A stretch of DNA of 25,857 nucleotides from a virus: positions 1 to 25,857 of IMG/VR virus record IMGVR_UViG_3300005613_000371. The stretch is one strand, 5' to 3'. The translations under genes and the position numbers were made by a program. The stretch's first letter is position 1; each line of letters opens with the position of its first letter. The notes below the pieces were generated by a model. That model was not told the DNA's origin and did not search any database. It saw only the letters and a list, made by a program, of their open reading frames with translations. This document shows positions 1 through 8,683 of this stretch, piece after piece.

Positions 1-744
1 AGCCGTAGTTGGAATATTTGTTAAACCACTACCATCTCCATAGAATATACCATTAGTTAAAGTGATATTTCCGTTTATTAGATTTATATCACCATTTACT
101 GATGTATCACCTTGTATTAAAACCTCATCTAATGTAATGGCTGATAAAGAAGGTATTCCTGTAATACCACTACCATCACCATAAATTACCCCTCCAACTG
201 TTAAATCATTTGTTGTTGTTAAAGTCCCATTTACTTCCGTATTACCGATGATTTGAAGTGTGCTACCACTACATACTTCAATATTATCTGTCTTAATACC
301 ACCACCACAGAAATCTACTATTGAATTAAATGTTGTATCACCTGTAACTGTTCCTCCATTCCAATTGGCTACAATACCTGTTAGATTACTTCCATCACCA
401 TAGTATGTCCCACCACTGAATGTATTTCCGTATATCGTATCACCACTTATAATTGTCCCATAAAAACCTGTGCCATACAAATCTCCTGTCATTGTATCAC
501 CAGTTTTATTTACATAAGTTGATATTGAAATAGATGATGTTCCTGATGTGATTGGGACAATACCATTTAAGGTGCGTATCCACATATTATCATCCGCTGC
601 GTTTAAGAAAAACTCACCTACATATAAGTCTGTTGGAGACCATGTCCCATCTGTATGGTCTAATGATGGTGCTATTGTCGGTGTTTCACCTGATATTGTA
701 GAATATTTGAATGTAATTCTACTATTTTGTGTGTTTAATGGCAT
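1..744 (-). CDS. Tail fibre protein, 3' end cut by the window edge
   Basis: An open frame of 248 codons starts with ATG at 744 and runs off the left end without a stop, so the C-terminus is missing. The N-terminal 65 residues resemble an adaptor domain seen at the start of fibre proteins in Bacteroidota phages (DHTDGTWSPTDLYVGEFFLN). Next comes a typical fibre motif, NKTGDTMTGDL (79-89). Three repeats of the type YGDGS(N/G)(L/I)T(G/N)I follow at about residues 115, 188 and 235, as in beta-structured trimeric fibres. It is the last visible gene of the long minus-strand run, 45 nt after the large tail protein. The role is probably receptor binding or fibre shaft; the host-specific tip lies outside the window. 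The composition (Gly, Thr, Asn, Asp) supports an extended fibre. Confidence 0.82.
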   Translation of the reverse strand, partial: MPLNTQNSRITFKYSTISGETPTIAPSLDHTDGTWSPTDLYVGEFFLNAADDNMWIRTLNGIVPITSGTSSISISTYVNKTGDTMTGDLYGTGFYGTIISGDTIYGNTFSGGTYYGDGSNLTGIVANWNGGTVTGDTTFNSIVDFCGGGIKTDNIEVCSGSTLQIIGNTEVNGTLTTTNDLTVGGVIYGDGSGITGIPSLSAITLDEVLIQGDTSVNGDINLINGNITLTNGIFYGDGSGLTNIPTTA

Positions 745-789
745 ATTATATCATTTTTTATAAAATATATTATTCTCTATATTTGTTTT

Positions 790-3741
790 TTAGAATAAAA
801 ACTCTAAACTATTATCAACACCACCTACAATTATGTTGTATGGTGATACTCCTCCTGTATTCATAACACTATCAATAGGACATTTAACCAAATCTACCTT
901 ATTACCTGAATTAAATGGTGCTGATGTCTTATTTACCAAACTACCTATCTTATTTGGTTTCTGTGGTAATGTCTCTTTTTCTATAACATTACCATTCATA
1001 TAGATGGCATTTGATTTTGTTACATATTGTCCGTTTCCTATAACCTGTGTATTCTCAACACCTGCCTCAATAAAGTTATTATCACCTATGATTTCTAATT
1101 TTTTAACCGATGGTGATATGTTATTATTATTACCTTTGATAGATATTTGAGATGCCGTAGGGGCTACATAATTCTTCTTACCCATTATCTCAACCCAACT
1201 ACCCTTTTGGAAGGTATTTTGATTTATATTAGTATATAAGTTATTTTTGGAGTATGTATTATTACCTGTTTTTTTCTTTGTATTTAAGTTTTCGTTTTCA
1301 GTATAATACTTCCATCCATAAAAACCTTTTGATGTTTGATTAGTCCAAGTCCCAAATGTTGTATTTGTTGTAATACCACCTGTTGATATACCTCCACTAC
1401 CTGGCTCTAAAAAAGGAATATTCCAACCTGGTTTCCCAATTGGTTTTTTCTTAATTTCTTCCGTAGGTTTTTTGGTTACAACACCACTATTTCCTGTTGA
1501 AGTAATCTTTTGTGAAGGGAAATTTAAGTATGTATAAGTTTTGAATAATTCAACTTTAGCCGTTTCAGTTAAAATATCATATTCTAATTTATTTATCTTA
1601 TAATACACATCATCCATTTGGATTGTATCAAAAATATTTAAGTTTATAATATCTAATGGCTTAATATGTAATTCACCAGTCCAAATATGACTATCAGATG
1701 AGGTTATATCTATCATTAGATTTTTCCAATAACCCTCATATAAGTTGTCCTGTGGGATTATCTCCCAATCGTAATAGTATTCCTTCGTTTCACCCCAGTT
1801 GATGTCGTATGTTGGAGAATATGGGTCATCAAAGTGCCCACAATAAGGATAATTATTAAATGTATTACCCTTCAAACTCCACTGAACACCATGTGTTTTA
1901 ACACCACCATATATCAATATTCTTGGTTTAACATCTCTTTCTTCTGTAAAACCATTCTCAATAGTTAAGAATGCTGGTGCTATCATATCTGTATTTAAGA
2001 ATTTAACCATTGGTGATGGTGAAAACTTAACATCTATTTTATCTTGATTTGTAACGAAATCGTTATTTATCTCAATTAGTTTTTGTCCGTAAATATCTGT
2101 ATAATTGGTTGTATATAACTCATTATACCAATCATCATCTTCTGTGTATGTAAATAAGTATTCTTTATTGTTTAATTCAGCCAATGGTGTAATCTTAATT
2201 TCCTTTGCCCTATCAGCCTCATCAGTCCAATCATATATTTTTACATCATCTGACGAATAAAATACATCACGAGGTTCAATTTGGAATGTATCTTCATCTA
2301 TCGGCACCCAATAAAGGTTAAACATTTTATTTATGTCCTTAATGAAGTCAATACAATTGTAATCATTAGGTAATAATTGGTTCATATCAACTGTATCACC
2401 TTCGTATATCCATTCTTGTGCCGTTGTGTTATATAATTCAGTTTTACAATCTATATCAGATGATACACCATTGAAGATATAACCACCAATAGTTTGTCCT
2501 GCTAGATTTATAAACTTTGATGCATTAGGTCCAGCGTCAGAAATAAAATCTATGTATATTTGATATTGATGAAATGGTTCAAGAATACCTGTATAATCTA
2601 AAAATACATTTGTAACAACTACATAATCTGTTTTAGCCGCACCAACTTGTCCTGTTGAATGTATCACCTCAAATGGTTCAGAGTGAATAAATGTATTTGT
2701 TGTAGCGTCTTTTAGATAAACATTACCTCTAATTCTCGGTCCTGTAATAAAAAATCCATCTGGTTGTCCAGGTGTAGCCCTAAATATTGTTTTTATACAG
2801 ATATTAGCCGCAATAGAAGTGTTTTGTTTAACTATTGGTATGTAAGTATCACCATAAAAAAATAAGTTGTTAGGGTCAGAATTCTCTGTTGGAAACTTTA
2901 TCTTATATTTTGGTGAAGTCCATGTATTGGTAACACTACCTGTATAAAACTTTTTATAACCAGCATAACCCAAATCATTATAATCACTATCACCTATCTC
3001 AACACTGAATAATCTTTTGTTTTTTTCTTCATCACTTAAATAAAGTTTTGATTTATTATAAGGAAAAATTAAACTCTTAAACTTATCACTATTAAGAAAC
3101 TCTGACTTATATTGTTTTTCACCATTTGAAAAGATTTTATCCCATATTGTTTTTACATATACTGCGGGTAAAAAATCTTCAACACTTAAATCAAATTCTT
3201 GTTGTCCTCTGTTGATAAGTGGATAAACATATCCCCTACCTTTTAAGAATGGTATATCCAAATCATTTCTTTTGATTGAAGTATCCCACGATTTTACAAC
3301 ATTATCATAAGTCCAAAGGTGATTATATTCACTTAAATCTATATCACTTATTTTACAACCAACAAGGTTATTAAATAACGATGATAATTCACCATATATT
3401 ACAACAGAATAATAACCATCTTCATCTGTCCTACTAATATCAACCAATTGTAAAAAACCATCTATGATAATATTATCATCATACATCAATTGGCAATCAA
3501 CTTTGAAATTAGGGTTAAAATCATTGGTAAAAAATCCATTCTCATTTATACCATCAAAGAATTGGTTATTGTTGTGAGATGCAGGTATATCAAATTGTTT
3601 GGTATAATTAGTTTTTATACTTTCAGGCTCTCTTACATCCTTAACATTAAATACAACTGGTATATTTACATTATCGTATAAATCCAAATCATAAGTTTTG
3701 GAATTATCCTGTGATTTTACTGATAGTTTATAGTGTCTCAT
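790..3741 (-). CDS. Large tail/baseplate structural protein with C-terminal beta-helix-like repeats
   Basis: This 983-residue protein starts at ATG 3741, which shares one base with the stop of the upstream gene (TAATG), so translation is probably coupled. The N-terminal part (about 1-170) has the pattern of a large structural protein family common in Bacteroidota phages, usually placed at the tail tip or baseplate; I infer the role from this and from position. From about residue 770 the sequence becomes low in complexity (Gly, Thr, Lys, Pro). It then shows short repeats of the form NNNISPSVKKLEIIGDNNFI, ENTQVIGNGQYV, which look like rungs of a beta-helix. Such repeats are frequent at the ends of phage fibre and baseplate proteins. 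No enzymatic motif was seen. The next gene downstream is the fibre, which fits an attachment platform. Confidence 0.7.
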   Translation of the reverse strand: MRHYKLSVKSQDNSKTYDLDLYDNVNIPVVFNVKDVREPESIKTNYTKQFDIPASHNNNQFFDGINENGFFTNDFNPNFKVDCQLMYDDNIIIDGFLQLVDISRTDEDGYYSVVIYGELSSLFNNLVGCKISDIDLSEYNHLWTYDNVVKSWDTSIKRNDLDIPFLKGRGYVYPLINRGQQEFDLSVEDFLPAVYVKTIWDKIFSNGEKQYKSEFLNSDKFKSLIFPYNKSKLYLSDEEKNKRLFSVEIGDSDYNDLGYAGYKKFYTGSVTNTWTSPKYKIKFPTENSDPNNLFFYGDTYIPIVKQNTSIAANICIKTIFRATPGQPDGFFITGPRIRGNVYLKDATTNTFIHSEPFEVIHSTGQVGAAKTDYVVVTNVFLDYTGILEPFHQYQIYIDFISDAGPNASKFINLAGQTIGGYIFNGVSSDIDCKTELYNTTAQEWIYEGDTVDMNQLLPNDYNCIDFIKDINKMFNLYWVPIDEDTFQIEPRDVFYSSDDVKIYDWTDEADRAKEIKITPLAELNNKEYLFTYTEDDDWYNELYTTNYTDIYGQKLIEINNDFVTNQDKIDVKFSPSPMVKFLNTDMIAPAFLTIENGFTEERDVKPRILIYGGVKTHGVQWSLKGNTFNNYPYCGHFDDPYSPTYDINWGETKEYYYDWEIIPQDNLYEGYWKNLMIDITSSDSHIWTGELHIKPLDIINLNIFDTIQMDDVYYKINKLEYDILTETAKVELFKTYTYLNFPSQKITSTGNSGVVTKKPTEEIKKKPIGKPGWNIPFLEPGSGGISTGGITTNTTFGTWTNQTSKGFYGWKYYTENENLNTKKKTGNNTYSKNNLYTNINQNTFQKGSWVEIMGKKNYVAPTASQISIKGNNNNISPSVKKLEIIGDNNFIEAGVENTQVIGNGQYVTKSNAIYMNGNVIEKETLPQKPNKIGSLVNKTSAPFNSGNKVDLVKCPIDSVMNTGGVSPYNIIVGGVDNSLEFLF

Positions 3742-5465
3742 TATCCTCTTTGAATTATTTTATTGTTAGAATGTTTATAACTTATTTGGTATGATGTTAA
3801 ACCAAAGTTTTCTCTATTACCTCTTGTGAAACTCTCATCAGTTATGTTGATTGGCATCATATTATTCGTATCTTCTATTAAATAAACTTCTGGTGATGTA
3901 TATAATTCTTCCAACCATTGTAATTCATCATCTTTTATCCAATTTGAGAATACTGTTTCAGTGTCGTTGGCATCAACAATATAAGTTGTATAACCTCTAT
4001 CACCCATTGAATAATTATATAAACCACTTGTTGAGTTATAACTTCTTAAATTTCTCTTATATTCATTTCTATTTATATTGGTCGTAACATCACTTCTCAT
4101 ATTAAAGGTAAAGAAGTCCCACCCACCTAATCTATTTAACCACATCAATCGTTTTTGGGTAAATCTATAACATTCTGTGTCTATTAAAAAAGTGATTTCT
4201 TCTGATATTGGGTTTGATAAACTATCTTTGATTTGAACGGTATAATATGAGGCGTTTGTAAAATCTAAATTACCATCTAAATTCTCTGTCCCTACACCTA
4301 ATTGTAATGTTTTATATACTTTTGTTGATGACCCTAACGCTGTTGAATATGTATCTATTAAAACTCCACTTGAAGTATAAGAGTTAAATACGGCTGTCAT
4401 ATTAAACAATACTGAATTATCCCAATTGATAAGAGATAAATACTCCACTTGTCCTAACTGAATTGTCCTTGTTTTAGGTCCATTAGTTAAAAATCTTCCT
4501 TGTGATGAAGGTAAAGAAGAAATATAAAAATCATCAATATCATAACTTAAAAATTCTTTGTATTGTAATCCACCATTCCAACTATACTCTGTTGAAGATG
4601 TAACCTGTTCAGTGAATTTATATTTATCTTTGGCATATATAACACCAGGTGTTACTGGTGATGATGTATTCCAAGGGCAATTGGTTACAATAACCTTATC
4701 AGACCCTACTGTTATTATATCAACAACTAACCATTCACCATCATATCCAGCCACTTGTGGTGTAACTGGTGCCTTTCTATTTGATACTACAACTGTATCA
4801 CCAACATTTATTCTTGTTGGTAAAGCACCTAATGTAAGAAATCCTACTAACGACCCTAATGTTGGATGTGCATAATAATAATTATCAAAAAACTGTTCTC
4901 CTTCAATAATCAAACCACTTGAATTAGAAGTCCATGGTTTATCAATTATTACTGATGTTGCAGTGGTTATTAAAACACGAAAGTAGATATTACCAAAGAA
5001 ATCAAAATCATAATCACTATTGGTATTATTCTGTAATACAACTAAATCACCTGGTCTTAAATTATGCCCATCTGGGACAAGTAATCTTGTTTGAAAACCA
5101 CCACCATAAGATTGGGATGATGTATATTCCAAATATCTTTCATACTCCTCACCAAACTTAATATAATAATCTGTTGAACAAGTTGTATCACCAGCGAAAC
5201 CTGGTGTTGTAAAATCATATCTTCTCGTTGATAAGTAATTCTCTACAACTCTACCTACATCAAATATACCATAATTATTGGCACTGATATTTTTATTATG
5301 TTTTAATGTCGTAACCAAATTACCACCAACATATACATCAGCGATATACTTATAGTTATACCTCTTTGTTTTATCACTATACACAATGAATGGTAATCCA
5401 TTATAAACGGGCATCATTGGTTTTGTTTGTCCCTCACTTGGTGTTTTTACTATACTAACTGCCAT
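3741..5465 (-). CDS. Tail structural protein (distal tail/baseplate-like)
   Basis: This 574-residue, beta-rich protein is high in Thr, Ser, Tyr, Asn and Asp and has no signal peptide or membrane segment. The region around residues 440-480 (TECYRFTQKRLMWLNRLGGW) resembles a conserved stretch in tail-associated proteins of Bacteroidota phages. The start at ATG 5465 overlaps the previous gene by 11 nt, and the stop overlaps the next start by 1 nt. The tight packing with a gp10-like protein upstream and the big baseplate-like protein downstream points to a tail tip or distal tail function. This assignment rests on context and a remembered family pattern, not on a catalytic motif. Confidence 0.62.
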   Translation of the reverse strand: MAVSIVKTPSEGQTKPMMPVYNGLPFIVYSDKTKRYNYKYIADVYVGGNLVTTLKHNKNISANNYGIFDVGRVVENYLSTRRYDFTTPGFAGDTTCSTDYYIKFGEEYERYLEYTSSQSYGGGFQTRLLVPDGHNLRPGDLVVLQNNTNSDYDFDFFGNIYFRVLITTATSVIIDKPWTSNSSGLIIEGEQFFDNYYYAHPTLGSLVGFLTLGALPTRINVGDTVVVSNRKAPVTPQVAGYDGEWLVVDIITVGSDKVIVTNCPWNTSSPVTPGVIYAKDKYKFTEQVTSSTEYSWNGGLQYKEFLSYDIDDFYISSLPSSQGRFLTNGPKTRTIQLGQVEYLSLINWDNSVLFNMTAVFNSYTSSGVLIDTYSTALGSSTKVYKTLQLGVGTENLDGNLDFTNASYYTVQIKDSLSNPISEEITFLIDTECYRFTQKRLMWLNRLGGWDFFTFNMRSDVTTNINRNEYKRNLRSYNSTSGLYNYSMGDRGYTTYIVDANDTETVFSNWIKDDELQWLEELYTSPEVYLIEDTNNMMPINITDESFTRGNRENFGLTSYQISYKHSNNKIIQRG

Positions 5466-5904
5466 ATGTATCTCTATTTATATTTTTTAATAATTCTTTT
5501 GTAAATACAGATGAAAACTTCTCACCCATAATCTCTTTTAATACTGGTATATCTTCGTAAATTGGTTCAGTAAAGTTTATACCTCTATAACCATTTTGAC
5601 CGATGGAAACTGCGATAGGCCAAGCCGCCTCTTGTGGTATTCCTTTTAACCTACACCATTCTCTAATATCATCAACTGGTGGCATACCACCTGGTGGTCT
5701 TCCTCTATCAACCCATTTACCATAAAACAAATAAGAAAAAGATAAGGAATAAACATCATTTTTATCTTTAACCACTCTTGACGCAATACTATCATATAAC
5801 CATCCTGACGCTATAGCCCCATTTAATTCAATTAAAGCTTTCATATCATCAGTGATACTATCACCGAAGAATTTTAATGCCTTTACTATTTCCTCATCTT
5901 CCAT
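5455..5904 (-). CDS. HK97 gp10-like tail completion protein
   Basis: This 149-residue protein has features of the HK97 gp10 family of neck and tail completion proteins: an N-terminal helical part with GWLYDSI, a central beta part (SLSFSYLFYGKWVDRG) and a conserved linker with RPPGGMPPVDDIREW followed by a KGIP turn. This Gly/Pro-rich linker and the short helix after it are common in homologues from Bacteroidota phages. It lies 7 nt after a tail-terminator-like gene and overlaps the next tail gene by 11 nt, which is the usual setting for head-tail joining proteins. No alternative function is suggested by the sequence. Confidence 0.6.
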   Translation of the reverse strand: MEDEEIVKALKFFGDSITDDMKALIELNGAIASGWLYDSIASRVVKDKNDVYSLSFSYLFYGKWVDRGRPPGGMPPVDDIREWCRLKGIPQEAAWPIAVSIGQNGYRGINFTEPIYEDIPVLKEIMGEKFSSVFTKELLKNINRDTYGS

Positions 5905-5911
5905 AATCTAC

Positions 5912-6361
5912 TTAATCATTTACTTGACAATATCCACTTCCGTTGAATGAAGGGACTTCAATATCCATATCCGCATACCATCCAATACAATAATCAACAA
6001 ACTTTTGTCTAAATGGTAATGCTGATGGTGTATTTACTACTGATGCCTCTTCATTATTCCAAAAAGGTGTTGAATTTAATATCATCATTACATCATTTAA
6101 GATTAAGATTGTATCACTCAATAATTCGTCATCTATACTATCATCACTTTCCGCTATATCAAATACCATTACCCTAATAGTATAAATCATTGAGTTTTGT
6201 CCTAATGTTACTCTTTGGGGTATAACCCATAACACAGGAAACTTATCATCTTTGTTGAAGATATTTATATCCTCCATAGCCCCATTACCAAAATTCTGTA
6301 TTCCAATATGAGTATCGGCTATCTCATTGAATGTTTTTAATATTGTATTGTATGTAATCAT
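5912..6361 (-). CDS. Putative tail terminator/completion protein
   Basis: This 149-residue protein starts at ATG 6361, 2 nt after the stop of the 39-residue ORF. It is a small alpha/beta protein with an N-terminal helix (YNTILKTFNEIADTHIG), a beta core (FPVLWVIPQ, MIYTIRVMVFDI), a long central helix (ELLSDTILILNDVMMIL) and a C-terminal beta part (MDIEVPSF). The pattern of an aromatic-rich strand (LWVIPQ), then a strand ending in DI, then a helix and a final strand is one I associate with small tail completion proteins in Bacteroidota phages. Its place before a gp10-like gene agrees. The exact role (tail terminator versus neck) cannot be settled from the sequence. Confidence 0.5.
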   Translation of the reverse strand: MITYNTILKTFNEIADTHIGIQNFGNGAMEDINIFNKDDKFPVLWVIPQRVTLGQNSMIYTIRVMVFDIAESDDSIDDELLSDTILILNDVMMILNSTPFWNNEEASVVNTPSALPFRQKFVDYCIGWYADMDIEVPSFNGSGYCQVND

Positions 6362-6363
6362 AA

Positions 6364-6483
6364 CTATTCTTTCATTTCGTTTTTATATAATAAGTAAGTA
6401 AAACAGAATAAAACAGGTAATTCAACAACCTCCTCATATTTGAGAATATCACCTCCAGCCAAATTATCTATCATCTTCATCAT
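6364..6483 (-). CDS. 39-residue ORF overlapping the tail-chaperone-like gene in the -1 frame
   Basis: A short frame starts with ATG at 6483, overlapping the TGA of the 220-residue gene (ATGA), and ends with TAG at 6364, 2 nt before the next start. The peptide begins MMKMIDNLAGGDILKYEEVV and ends in a hydrophobic and aromatic part (PVLFCFTYLLYKNEMKE). It lies in the -1 frame relative to the upstream gene, and that frame stays open upstream of the ATG for at least nine codons. It could be translated on its own by coupling, or as an extension made by frameshifting, as in the gpG/gpGT tail chaperones of lambda. It fills the gap between two tightly packed genes, which argues that it is real. Confidence 0.55.
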   Translation of the reverse strand: MMKMIDNLAGGDILKYEEVVELPVLFCFTYLLYKNEMKE

Positions 6484-7142
6484 ATTCCACTTTCTTCTAA
6501 TTTTTTCTTCAGCTCTTGCCTTTGCGTCTCCGATAGTCCTTCCCCCTGGTATATCATCTTCTTCACTTCCTCCTTCTTCATCTCCAGTAAAGAGCGTTGA
6601 AAATCTATTGAAAATTCCTTTACGATACGATAAAAAAAAAGTATCATCGGATATAAAATATCCATACCCATATCTAAAAATAGTTTTTCTCTATTCTCAT
6701 CTATCGTATATTCTTCCAATGTATATTTCTTCGTAATTGGGTTATACTTCTTTACAGGTAAATAAATCACTGCCAAAACCTTATGTATATTATCAAACAC
6801 ACTACCCTCTGATAAGTATTCTTCAATATCAACATATTGTCCCAATGTAAGTTTTCCCAAATCAATTAAACCTAATCTACCTTTTTCAGTTTTAATAATT
6901 GGTATAGATTTCTCTTGTGGTGGCTCTTTTAAGAATTCCCATTTTGAGTATTCTTCCATTATATCCGTAACCGCCATATCCTCAATATCCGCTGGGTCTT
7001 TATCCAATAGGATGGCTAATACATTCACCATTAAATCCAATTTATCATCGTATTTTGGAAGTGTATGTATTTCTTGAAGTTGGTGTAATTTAATATCATA
7101 CCAACTTTTCTCATCAGTTTTATTTTTCTTCAATAGTTTCAT
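6480..7142 (-). CDS. Putative tail assembly chaperone-like protein
   Basis: This 220-residue protein is mostly helical. It contains KSWYDIKLHQLQEIH (12-26), MVNVLAILLDKDPADIEDM (38-56), a LGKLTLGQYVDIEEYL stretch near residue 100 and a LAVIYLPVKKYN stretch near 125, and ends in a charged helix. This pattern (domain on usage of helical segments, then GQYIDL-type motif, then AVLLIPV-type motif) is familiar from proteins of the tail region in Bacteroidota phages that look like tail assembly chaperones. A short ORF in the -1 frame follows directly. The tape measure, which normally comes next in such clusters, is elsewhere in this genome. The name is an inference. Confidence 0.45.
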   Translation of the reverse strand: MKLLKKNKTDEKSWYDIKLHQLQEIHTLPKYDDKLDLMVNVLAILLDKDPADIEDMAVTDIMEEYSKWEFLKEPPQEKSIPIIKTEKGRLGLIDLGKLTLGQYVDIEEYLSEGSVFDNIHKVLAVIYLPVKKYNPITKKYTLEEYTIDENREKLFLDMGMDILYPMILFFYRIVKEFSIDFQRSLLEMKKEEVKKMIYQGEGLSETQRQELKKKLEESGI

Positions 7143-7156
7143 TATAGTAAAATATG

Positions 7157-7402
7157 TTATCCCTCTTTTTTGTTTTCGTTATACCATCCGTTTAATCTTC
7201 TCCATACTCTACCCCTACAAGATGCACAACTCTTACCAGTTTCTTTTATATGTGGGAATATCCTATTGTGTAAATTAAACATTACTTCTGTTTGGAATGC
7301 TGATACATAATTCTTATCAACACTACTAATAAATTCACCTACCTTATCGTGTAGGTTTTCATCTGTAATATCCTTAAAAAAGGCGTTTAGTTTTTCTTTC
7401 AT
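7157..7402 (-). CDS. Small conserved phage protein with a CxxC motif
   Basis: This 81-residue protein has no membrane segment. A central part (FNLHNRIFPHIKETGKSCASC, about residues 42-62) leads into RGRVWRRLNGWY. The CASC pair and the basic aromatic tail suggest a metal or nucleic acid binding site, although only two Cys are present, so a full zinc finger would need the nearby His residues or a dimer. It overlaps the end of the upstream membrane protein gene by 4 nt (ATGA) and is followed by the chaperone-like gene 14 nt later. I recall similar short proteins in tail regions of Bacteroidota phages but know no function. Confidence 0.6.
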   Translation of the reverse strand: MKEKLNAFFKDITDENLHDKVGEFISSVDKNYVSAFQTEVMFNLHNRIFPHIKETGKSCASCRGRVWRRLNGWYNENKKEG

Positions 7403-7680
7403 AATCTTCCATTATTTATTCTGTTATTTATCAACTCTGACACCACTGATACGATTGAGGCATAAAATATAGATTGAGTAAAAATAAGTCCAATCCAAAA
7501 TCCACTACATAGACAACAAGTTATTAGCCTAAATATAAATCTTTTAATAACCCCATATTCTCCATAATTCTCTTCACAGAAACCCAAATACCTTCTTAAT
7601 AATACTGATGGCTCACTTGTAACGAAAAGTATCGTTAGAGACGATAATCCTACTAATTTTAATACTAATTCTAATTCCAT
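7399..7680 (-). CDS. Small membrane protein with a CCLCSGFW motif
   Basis: This 93-residue protein has an N-terminal hydrophobic segment (about 3-22) and a second one around residues 50-80 (RLITCCLCSGFWIGLIF, then a further hydrophobic run). The Cys-x-x-Cys-Gly-Phe-Trp type motif inside a membrane segment recalls the DUF1360 type of small membrane proteins, where a similar ltCxxCxgfW pattern occurs; this is a memory-based comparison. It starts 2 nt after the methyltransferase and overlaps the CxxC protein by 4 nt. Possible roles are membrane association late in infection or exclusion of other phages, but nothing in the sequence decides this. Confidence 0.6.
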   Translation of the reverse strand: MELELVLKLVGLSSLTILFVTSEPSVLLRRYLGFCEENYGEYGVIKRFIFRLITCCLCSGFWIGLIFTQSIFYASIVSVVSELINNRINNGRL

Positions 7681-7682
7681 AA

Positions 7683-8681
7683 TTATATTTTTTCTAACTT
7701 AAATTTATATCCACCTACGGATTTCCTATTACCTCTATAACATCTCATTATATCTTCTTCACATAGATTTAATTCTTTACCAGCACTACTTCTATTTGGA
7801 TATGATTTTATAAACTCATCTTCCATACTATACTGATTTACAACATATGTATCACCTTCTAAATTATTTAATCTATTGATTGTAAAGTTGTGATATGTTT
7901 CATTCAATTCATATCCTATATAATCTCTATTTAATTCCTTACAGGCAATACCACTTGTCCCTATACCACTAAATGGGTCTAATACAACATCACCTTCATC
8001 TGTAAGTAAATTGATAAAATATCTCGGTAATTCTCTATTGAATGGGGCAGGATGTTTGATGGTATTATCTCTTTCAGTCCCAGCGGTGGCAAATCTAAAT
8101 ACATTGTCTGGTCTAACACCATTTAACATATTCTCTATTCTCACAACAGATTTATCAGTCCTAACACCATCTTTGGTAACACCATGATTGGATATATCAT
8201 TATATTCAGTCCTTTTCTTTGTCCCTTCTGATGGCTCTTCCAATACTCTATCCATATAAAACTTCATCTCCTTTGGATTTTTACAGAAGTGAAATATAAA
8301 CTCAGTCATATTCCTAAATCTTTTCTTTCCACCATTTGGAATACCATTTTTCTTGTGCCAAAAATAACTATCATATAGTTTTAACTTTGTATCTGTTTGA
8401 CTTCTATATATCAATTCATAGATATAGTAATTTCTAACCCCTCTGGTAACGTTATCGTTTATGTTTAATATGAAACTACCACTCGGTTTCAAAACTCTCT
8501 GTATCTCATTAAAAAGTGGTAATAACCAATCTACATATTCTGTTGGTTTTTTAATACTTACATCCTTACCATAATTTACAATATCACTATATGGTGGTGA
8601 TGTAATAATCAAATCTATTGAATTGTCTGGTTGAGATTTAATCAACTCCATACAATCGCCTAATTCTAATCTAATCTCCAT
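7683..8681 (-). CDS. DNA methyltransferase, N4-cytosine/N6-adenine type, beta order
   Basis: This 332-residue protein transfers methyl from S-adenosylmethionine to the exocyclic amino group of a base in DNA. The catalytic motif IV, TSPPY (27-31), comes before the SAM-binding motif I, DPFSGIGTSG (235-244), which gives the beta-type order. SPPY favours cytosine-N4 but does not exclude adenine-N6. HPAPF (210-214) just before motif I and the following YIGYELN stretch also match the family. No restriction enzyme gene is next to it, so it is an orphan enzyme, likely used to protect phage DNA or to mark it. It sits 2 nt after the sigma-like gene, inside the late run of genes. Confidence 0.9.
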   Translation of the reverse strand: MEIRLELGDCMELIKSQPDNSIDLIITSPPYSDIVNYGKDVSIKKPTEYVDWLLPLFNEIQRVLKPSGSFILNINDNVTRGVRNYYIYELIYRSQTDTKLKLYDSYFWHKKNGIPNGGKKRFRNMTEFIFHFCKNPKEMKFYMDRVLEEPSEGTKKRTEYNDISNHGVTKDGVRTDKSVVRIENMLNGVRPDNVFRFATAGTERDNTIKHPAPFNRELPRYFINLLTDEGDVVLDPFSGIGTSGIACKELNRDYIGYELNETYHNFTINRLNNLEGDTYVVNQYSMEDEFIKSYPNRSSAGKELNLCEEDIMRCYRGNRKSVGGYKFKLEKI

Positions 8682-8683
8682 AA

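Noticed and set aside
4558-4875. Plus-strand frame inside the 574-residue tail gene
   Set aside because: It lies wholly within a clear minus-strand gene, shows no start region and has a low-complexity composition; the same applies to other plus-strand frames in this part of the window.
6420-6445. GAGGAGG as a Shine-Dalgarno site on the minus strand
   Set aside because: It lies inside the 39-codon ORF and is not positioned before any start codon; genes here use A-rich leaders.
6495-6515. Canonical -1 slippery heptamer
   Set aside because: The reading frame gives G AAA AAA, which does not fit X XXY YYZ at the first base; only the A-run is kept as a possible slip site.
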